Shown in pieces: positions 56,114-64,000 of a stretch of 64,000 bases of DNA. Source of the DNA: Triglochin maritima (lineage: Eukaryota > Streptophyta > Magnoliopsida > Alismatales > Juncaginaceae); assembly GCA_963682175.1 (NCBI GenBank), contig OY821770.1, positions 14,786,501 through 14,850,500 of the forward strand. The letters are read 5' to 3'. The stretch's first letter is position 1. Each line of letters opens with the position of its first letter. The notes below the pieces were generated by a model. The model saw only the letters and a program-made list of their open reading frames with translations. It was not told the DNA's origin and ran no database searches. Made by a program: the position numbers and the translations under genes.

Positions 56114-58236
56114 TGTAGGATTTCATGTTTAATTATACATATATATTTTCGAAATTTTTATGTATAATAAGGATCAATTACAATTTTCTTTGATTTATTT
56201 CATGCATGCATCGGTTTGTTTTAACATCTAGTTTCAAAACTCTATTAAAACAAACAAGGGCTCCGAAATTCATACCTAGAAGTTCTCAAAAACTTCTTGA
56301 AGATTCGGAGACGTTGGGGATGCTTCTCGCCGCGTCGGATGCCTCCGAGTGTTCACCGAAACCCTAAACAAGGTTGGAGAGAAAGGAGCTAGCCAATCGA
56401 TCTCCAAACAAGCTTAGAATCTAGCTACAAACCCCTTCCTTAGCCTCTGAGATTTCTCCTTCCAAAGACTTAGAAAACTAAGAGAATTTTCGTGGGTTTT
56501 AGTAGTGAATTAGGAGAGAAAATAATTTCTGAATTGTGTGTCACAATTAGGGAGAATAAGGACCTATTTATAGGTTCCAATCTTACTCTTAATCATGGCT
56601 ATTCTTTAGCCACGGTTTTATGACAATTTCTCTCACAAACTAATTCCATAATGCATTATATGCACCCACAAAACGTTTGACCAAATTTGGAGCTAATCCA
56701 ACCATCGATCAAATTAATCTCTTAATAATCAAAGGCAGAAAATCGACCGCTGTTCGGTTTACCGAGTCCCACTCGGTTAACCGAATTTGTCACGATCGTT
56801 TAACCGAGTACGTGACGGATGACCGAATCTTAAGGGGAAAAATTCTCCTAAACCGATCGGACTCATTCACGTCTAAGACCGAGTGCTATTCGGTTAACCG
56901 AAAATATCGGAACTTGACATTGTTCGGTCGACCGTTTCTGGTTCGGTACACCGTACCAAAGCTCCAGGCACTTTGGTCAAGTTCGGTCAATCAATTACAA
57001 TTATCCGTTCCACGTTCGGTTGACCGATCCATAGATCCTTCGGTCGACCGAACCTCAACGGATTACCGAACTTCTACCCGATTTTGCCTACTTCAAATTT
57101 TGGATTTATTTCCAACAAAATTTGAACTTAAGGGGGTTTTAGCAAATTCACAACTTATGCAATGTATTATCCTATGCAACAATAAATTATTGCACCCCAT
57201 AATATATGCATCTAATATGAATTTATCATGACTCTAATTATGTTTATATACAACATAATTGATTTTACTTGTTCACCACATGTGTCATATTTTCTATGAG
57301 AAACCCGACACATCATATGAACCAAAAATCAAGCTTCTTGTTTCACGGTTTTTGCGGTGTCACCTATGGGAGGATCTAAACTAAGTTGGCAGTGATATTA
57401 AGAGCTTAATATCACAAGCTATAAGCGGTATCTAGCTACACATTATAGCTCCCAATTAGTTAGATGTCTTAATTCCACTCGAACCAAAACCCGATCCATT
57501 TAGTGATGGAGTGCACCACTTGTGTCCATCCCTTGCCTCATGATTTTAAGAATACACACAAAGTAGTATTGTGTCATCTTTGTATTAGTATTCATTTCTT
57601 GATCTCTTTAAGCTAGTTATAAATATGTGACTTAACTCAAATCACATTGTGCACATTATAACTTTGCTTTATCAAGGGGCCCACTAATATCATCACTCAA
57701 TTAAGAGGGGCAATGATAATCTTTTGACAAACTATCTTCTCCAACGAAAGTTCTACTTAACCAACCGATGCCTTTACACTACACTGATCGATAGTTCAAG
57801 ACACTGATCTAATTAAGTATTCCTTAAGTGATTAGATATAAGTCTCATATCAAAGGACCAAAGACACAGTAAAATATTAATGACACAGAAACACATTTCT
57901 ATAATATTTTACTTATTAGGTCTATTCAGTATACAAAAGTAATATTTTCCTCTTTTGCATACCCGTGTTGTCACTCACTTGTAGAGCTACAATGATCTAT
58001 GACCAACACGACAATCTTAACTCGATAATTAATGTTCCATGTTAATTACCATGATTGCGAATATCTTTTGTTTTATGTAAACCAATATCTTTTTAGAGGT
58101 CTACGGTTAAGGACTAAGAGTCTCTTCCTTAACACTTCTAAAAGACGAATAACATAAACAAGGAACAAAATGATTTCTCATTCAATTCATAATAATTGGC
58201 ATTTAAAAGTAAAACTTTTAGAACACATTCCCTTCA
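56114..58236 (-). repeat. Element D 3' LTR
   Basis: 2123 bp, TGTAGGATTTCATG ... ATTCCCTTCA on the plus strand. The reversed TATA (CCTATTTATAGG) is at about 56568. Upstream of it in LTR sense (56740-57070) stands an array of CGGTTAACCGA, CGGTCGACCG and CGGTTGACCGA palindromes. The open frame at 56677-57231 is only this array. Confidence 0.88.
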
Positions 58237-58249
58237 ATCTCCCACTTGT
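58237..58249 (-). promoter_or_regulatory. Polypurine tract of element D
   Basis: On the minus strand AAGTGGGAGAT directly precedes TGAAGGGAATG, the LTR start. Confidence 0.75.
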
Positions 58250-58320
58250 TATTAAAGTTTTCTTTCTCATACATACTCAATGCATAAAACAATAATAACT
58301 AGGGTAAACCCCATTACATA

Positions 58321-61300
58321 TCAATCATCAAGCCAATCTACATGGTTCCTCAATCCCATGGACTCGAAATGCATTTCGCCCTTGGCTTGGGATAAGGGTT
58401 TTGTGAATGGATCAGTTGTGTTGTTGTTGGTGTCCACCCATAACAGATTCATTTTGCCTTCGTCGATGAGGTCACGCGTCACGAAGTACTTACGATCCAT
58501 GTACTTCACTTTGTGGTGTGATTTGGGATCCTTGATTTGCGAGATAGATGCACTATTGTCGCAAAATAGCTCTATTGGTCCCTCGCTCGAGGGAACTACT
58601 CCAAGCTCTTCAAGGAACTTCTTAATCCACACTCCTTCCTTGCTCGCTTCAGCGACATCCATCACTTCGGAAGCAGTGGTTGAGTCGGCAGTAGTGCTTT
58701 GCTTCCAACTACGCCAACTCACAGCTCCACCATTCAGAAGGAAGACGTATCCTGATTGCGACCTTCTATCGTCTGGATCACTCATGAAACTCGCATCCGA
58801 GTAACCTTCAGCTATCAATTCCCTTTGTCCTCCATAAACAAGAATCTTATCCTTAGTCCGGTTAAGGTACTTCAGGATATTCTTGACCGCAGTCCAATGC
58901 TCAGGACCTGCGTTGGATTGGTGACGACTTGTCACACTTAGAGCATACGAGACATCGGGTCTTGTGCAAGTCATCGCGTACATGATCGACCCAATTGCCG
59001 AAGCATAAGGGACATCTTTCATGTACTCTAAGTCCTTACGTGATTGCGCACGTTGAGACTTCTTGAGTTGCACACCCATACCCATTGGCACACTGCCCTT
59101 TTTGGAGTTGTTCATCTTGAACCTTTCCAAGACCTTGTCAATGTATGCACGTTGACTGAGGCCAATGAGTCTGCGAGATCTATCTCGATATATCTTGATT
59201 CCCAAGATGTATTGAGCCTCACCCATGTCTTTCATCGAAAATGCAGATTTCAATGAACTTCTCGTTTGCTCAAGCAAAGGAATATGATTGCCCATAAGCA
59301 ATATGTCATCGACATATAGGATTAGGAATACTACATGGCTCCTACTAACCTTCTTGTATACACAAGGTTCTTCCTTACTTTGAATGAAGTGAAGCTTTTT
59401 CACTTCCTCGTCAAAGCGTTTGTTCCAACTCCTTGATGCTTGCTTCAATCCATAGATGGATCTTTGAAGCTTGCATACCTTCTCGCTATTCTTTGGATCT
59501 TCAAAACCTTGAGGTTGTACCATGTACACATCCTCCTCCAAGTTCCCATTCAGGAACGCCGTTTTGACATCCATTTGCCATATTTCATAATCGTGAAATG
59601 CGGCAATAGCGAGCATGATCCGAATAGACTTAAACATGGCAACCGGTGAAAAAGTTTCATCATAGTCAATTCCTTGAACTTGAGTGAAACCCTTCGCTAC
59701 AAGCCTCGCTTTGTAGGTTGTCAAGTTCCCATCCATGTCCATCTTCCTCTTAAAAAATCCATTTATTATGAATGGCCTTTTTCCCTTGAGGAAGGTCAAC
59801 CAAGTCCCATACTTGATTATCATACATGGATTCTATTTCGGATTCCATGGCCTTAAGCCATAGTTTGGAGTCTTCCCTTTCCATTGCTTCTTGGAAGGTC
59901 AAGGGATCATTGGTATCTAGTACCATGATTTCATGAAGTCCCAGATACAAATCGGGTTTCTTCCTTTCCCTTGTTGACCTTCTAAGTTCTTTTGGTTCTT
60001 CTCGTGTCTCTCGAACTTCTTCCACAATTTCTTGAGGAGTGGGTTCACGTTCAACTCTTGAACGTACACTTGGTGGGGATGATTGAGATTCTCTCATAAT
60101 TTCTTGTGATGGTCTCTCGCTCAGGCTCCCACTAACCAAAGGAATCTCGGTTGGGCCTTCATGATCTTGAATGTCATCATTCATTTCATGATCTTGTAGG
60201 GTATCTTGAGTTTCCTCAAGCACAACCCTACTCCCACTACTTTTTACTCTTTCAAGAAATTCCTTTTCCAGAAATGTGGCATCCCTCTCTACAATCACTC
60301 CATTGGAGGCGATATGCCAAAAGTAGTATCCTCTTGTCTCACGAGGATAACCTATAAAGAAGCACTTATCCGCTTTTGGTTGAAGTTTGGTCGACATCAA
60401 TCTCTTGACGTAAGCCTCACAACCCCAAATCTTAAGAAAACTGAGCTTAGGTGTTTTACCACTCCATAGCTCATAAGGAGTTTTCTCCACGGATTTGGAT
60501 GGAACATTATTTAGTGTGTAAGCCGCAGTTTGTAGTGCATAACTCCAAAAGTAAAGAGGTAATTCCGCATGACTCATCATTGACCGAACCATGTCGAGCA
60601 ATGTCCTATTCCTCCTTTCGGATACCCCATTCCACTGAGGTGTACCGGGAGGGGTGAGTTGAGGTACAATACCAAACTCCTTTAGGTATGAGTCAAATTC
60701 GGCACTTAAGTACTCACCTCCACGATCCGTTCGTAGAGACTTGATTTTCTTGTCGAGTTGGTTCTCTACTTCATTCTTGAATTCTTTGAACTTGTCAAAA
60801 GATTCACTTTTGTTTCTCATTAGATAAACATAGTCATAACGACTATAATCATCCGTGAACGTAATGAAGTACCTGAAACCATCTCGTGCATTAGTACTCA
60901 TTGGACCACATACATCGGAATGTATCAAATCCAACAAGCCACTCGCCCTTGGACCTTTCTTCTTGAAAGGCTTTTTGGTCATTTTTCCCATTAGACATGG
61001 TTGGCACGTCTCCAATGATTTAAAATCAAGTAGACCAAGAAGGTTAGCTTCTTGCAATTTCTTGATGCGTTTTTCATTTATGTGACCAAGACGATAGTGC
61101 CACAAGAGAGTATCATTCTCGTGAGTGGTCTTAAGTCTTTTGTTATTGATATTAAAGATTTGTTTATTATCCAATTCAAGCAAATAGAGATCATTCCTTA
61201 TGAACGCATTTGCATAGAACACACCATTCTTCGATATAGACAAACAAGAATTTGAAATATTTATATTAAAATTATCCATATCCAGACATGATACAGAAAT

Positions 61301-62434
61301 AATATTCTTGCTAATCGAAGGTACATAATAAACATTCTTTAGACATAAATTTAAACCACTACATAATTGAAGCACCACAGAACCTTGTGCAACCGCAGAC
61401 ACGTTCGCACCATTTCCGACCTTCAATTCTACCTCGTTCCTTACGAGTTCCTTCCTATCCATGAGTAGCTGCACATTAGAAACTATGTGAGCACAAGATC
61501 CGGTATCAATTACCCAATCCTGGACAGAGGTGGCTAAATTTATTTCAATAACAAATATACCTTTGGCCTTTTTGGGGCGCCGACGTTCAATCACTCCGTT
61601 GTCAAGGTCTTCCTTGTACTTGGGGCAATTTGGCCGGATGTGTCCTTTTTCAACGCAGTGAAAGCACTCTGTATTGGGAGTTGGAGATTTATGAGATTTC
61701 CCCCTTGAGGCACTCACACGAGCACCTCCTACTCCCTTGCTCTTGATTGAACTACTTTTGGTAGATTTGCCCTTTCCTTTACCAATCTTATGGCTCCTCC
61801 CATGGACGGCAAGGACTTGCTTGTCCCTACCCTTGCCCATGTCAACTACAGCAGTTTTGAGAGCGTTGTGCAGCTCCTCAAGACTCACCTCTTTTTCACG
61901 TACGTGGTAGTGCATCACAAAGTCCTTAAAGGACGGGGCTAGAGAGCCAAGAATCATATCTTCAGCAATGTCCTCGGGCATTGGTGAAGAGAGCTTTGCC
62001 AACTTCTCAAGGTATCCTTGCATCGTGAGAAAATGCATAGATACCGATGTTCCCTCCGCCATATGGCACCTTGTGAGTGCGATGGTGGTCTTATAGCGCT
62101 CCTTCCGGGCACTATCCATGAACATCTTAGATAAAGCCTCCATGGTCTTCTTGGGTTTTGAATCCAAGTATTTCGCTTGGAGCGAGTCACCCATGGATGC
62201 TAGCATAACACCGTGAACCTGGTTCTCTTGGTCTTCCCACTTGGCCTTAGCCTCTTTCTCTTCATCGGTTAATCTCTCATTCCACTTTGGGATTGGACCT
62301 TCCAAAATGTGAGATAGTTTCTCAAACTTTAACACGATGTTGAGTTTGAGTTGCCAACTAATGAAGTTTGAGCCATCATTTGCTAAAGGGTATTTTTCTA
62401 TCATGGATCGTACGATAGGTTGGATGTTCAACAT
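58321..62434 (-). pseudogene. Copia gag-pol polyprotein with one frameshift
   Basis: The first frame (62434-59750, 894 residues) holds gag with a CX2CX4HX4C knuckle at 257-270 and protease VIDTG at 308-312. The integrase zinc domain has H446, H451, C477 and C480, and the catalytic triad is D507, D570 and E606 with exact DX35E spacing. The second frame (59823-58321) holds RT (QMDVKTAFLNG, YVDD at 170-173 of that frame) and RNase H. The two overlap, and the break is in a T run at about 59750-59756 that is one base too long on the minus strand. Everything else reads through, and active-site residues are kept. A sequencing error in the homopolymer is a real alternative. Confidence 0.92.
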
Positions 62435-63472
62435 TTTTTTCTACAAAATAAATCATATAGGTTTTAATGCCAATATTATGTTTTAATACACATGCATACA
62501 TATATCGAATATATAAATGTAAATGTTGCAAATTAAAATCTTGCCCATAAATGCAACAACCCAAGATCCTATTAATTGTAATATAGACTAGCTAAGGGTT
62601 ATCGAATACATTACAATGTCAAGGTAAGAAAACATTTTCTAATCACAACTTTTTTGAATTTTAGCAACATTTAGCATCTTCAAACTTTTGTGACTCTTGT
62701 CATTTTAATTATGAGGGAATACGACCTATCCTCGTAAGAAAAACTTTTTCCCAAAACCGAGCGAGGGCTCTAGGTAATGTTAAGAAAACTTATTTTCATT
62801 TGATACGAGATACGTTTATCTATTGTATTCACAACTAAACATACTTGGGGTTCACTAGGGTGAAACACACCTCATATATTTAATTGTGGCACAACAACAG
62901 ACAACCTTTATATCTCCCACTATTCCCAAAGATAGAGGGAACTATCTCTCGCTAAGGGCGAGCAGAATATCCCTCGATCAATGGCTGCTAGTGGATGAAA
63001 TAAGAAGGAAATTTATTCTTAATTTTTGTTGGACAATTTAACATGTGATTTAGAATTTTAGGTTATCATGCATATCATTAATCATACACATCCTAACATT
63101 CAACACATTCATCACATGCATATCAAGATAAAAACAGAAATTAAACATTCACACAATCCACATCGTGTGAGTTTATATGTTCCCTTCGATCCTCGATCCT
63201 CGATCCCTGATCTTCGATCCTCGATCGATGCGCTACAGCGGCGACTTCCTCTTGCACCGGAGATGTAGATTTTACAGAAAATAAACATGCTCCTCACATT
63301 CGATAAAACCGACTAGTGCAAGTCCTATGTAAAAACCTCTCATATGCAAATGCAACTATCTAAAAGACGGAAATAGAGAGAATTTTGGCTTTTACATACA
63401 TAAGCCCCTGTATAATAATAATTACATACATTTGTAGTGTCTGATTTGGAACATATAAACTCACAATCCTGC
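62435..63472 (-). other. Element D 5' leader
   Basis: About 1 kb without a conserved frame, AT-rich, with a GATCCTCGATCC short tandem repeat at 63186-63230. A long untranslated leader is usual for BARE/Angela-like elements. No LTR or primer site is present before 63473. Confidence 0.6.
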
Positions 63473-64000
63473 TGATGCATTGCATACATTGCATCATATG
63501 TCTTTCATTTAGATTACTTTTATATCAATAAATGCTACTAAGGTATGTGTTTAGTCGTATTTACATAATACAGGGACCTGAATGCAAATTACCCACATTC
63601 CGGGCATAAACGTTTGCAAAAGATTCATTTCTATCATAAAGACCAAATTCAAGCTTATCGGGTTTCAAATGGAAATGCATCCAAGCATAAAAGCATTCAA
63701 GGAGCTAATTACAAAAAGGTCAAGGGCTTAATTGCAAAATACCAAGGACCTGATTGCAAAAGAAAAGGATCAAGTTATTTTGTTGGAAAAGTTAAAAGAA
63801 AAGTCAAATATAAATCTCCAACAATGGAAGGAATTAATCCGGAGTTCAAGACAATGGAAAGAATCATCCAGACGCGTAAATAAAGATCAAATCATACCAT
63901 AAACACATGACCAAAATCCGGACCCGAGCAGACCTGATTGTGCGGCGTTTTCGCCGCACAACACCTTCAATATGCGGCGATTTTGCCGCACCAGGGGTGA
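63473..64000 (+). mobile_element. A-family LTR, start of an element running off the window
   Basis: TGATGCATTGCATACATTGC begins a diverged copy of the element A LTR. The U3 palindromes TGCGGCGTTTTCGCCGCA (63941-63958) and TGCGGCGATTTTGCCGCA (63973-63990) are both present, with loops different from those in A. The window ends before the TATA box. Confidence 0.88.

Larger units (their letters stand above)
56114..63472 (-). mobile_element. Angela/BARE-like Ty1/copia element D, nearly intact coding region
   Basis: The 3' LTR (56114-58236), polypurine tract, gag-pol (62434 to 58321) and about 1 kb of leader are present on the minus strand. The leader is cut at 63473 by an A-type LTR, so the primer site and 5' LTR lie outside the window. 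Long LTRs, a long leader and the gag type fit the Angela/BARE-like group. Solo LTRs 1 and 2 belong to the same family. Confidence 0.88.

Noticed and set aside
56677..57231. 184-residue open frame
   Set aside because: It covers the palindrome array of the element D LTR. The solo LTRs of the same family lack a matching frame.

Overview
This window is plant nuclear DNA of the intergenic, transposon-filled kind. Every recognisable coding stretch belongs to a plant transposable-element family: Ty1/copia, Ty3/gypsy with tRNA-Asp or initiator-Met primer sites, CACTA/En-Spm with TNP2 and Ulp1/DUF8039-type genes, a Mutator-like element (MULE) with a MURA transposase and a plant mobile domain (PMD) gene, and MITEs. 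I see no ordinary single-copy host gene, rRNA, tRNA or CRISPR. The sequence points to an angiosperm with many recent and nested insertions; I cannot name the species. Layout: 0.2-3.6 kb is a decayed copia pol on the minus strand, followed by a lone GRF-type zinc-finger exon near 4.3 kb. From 5470 to 20219 lies a CACTA element (CACTA-1), bounded by CACTG/CAGTG termini and a 3-bp GAA target duplication. It holds a broken TNP2 gene, a reversed LTR fragment, a 192-bp tandem array, a young LTR element (A, 10619-17528, LTR-internal-LTR-truncated internal) and a broken TNPA/Ulp1 gene. A second, 5'-truncated CACTA (CACTA-2) fills 20474-24838. Tandem repeats and a MITE follow to 26.4 kb. Element C (26466-32711, TSD GATTT) is a gypsy element whose two long LTRs survive around a collapsed core (chromodomain plus gag scraps); one LTR carries a solo LTR of the A/B superfamily. 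A MULE occupies 34649-49511 (9-bp TSD ATAATTTAT). It carries two genes, PMD and MURA, each behind its own copy of a TIR-derived promoter and leader. The PMD gene is interrupted only by element B (35927-43279, TSD TCTGA), a very young gag-only LTR element related to A; MURA has four in-frame TGA codons. From 50.9 kb to the end, a C-type LTR is cut three times by one copia family: two solo LTRs and a nearly intact Angela/BARE-like element D (gag-pol 62434 down to 58321, one frameshift). An A-type LTR starting at 63473 runs off the window. How the parts relate: A, B, the solo LTR and the terminal LTR share tRNA-Asp priming or LTR end structure. A and B have a zinc-knuckle ORF but no pol, so they must borrow enzymes from an autonomous partner. 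The most unusual signals are paired palindromes in the U3 and leader of A and B, whose sequence changes between families while the symmetry is kept, and the two-module MULE. Judgements of age and similarity were made by eye from the sequence; no search or alignment was run.
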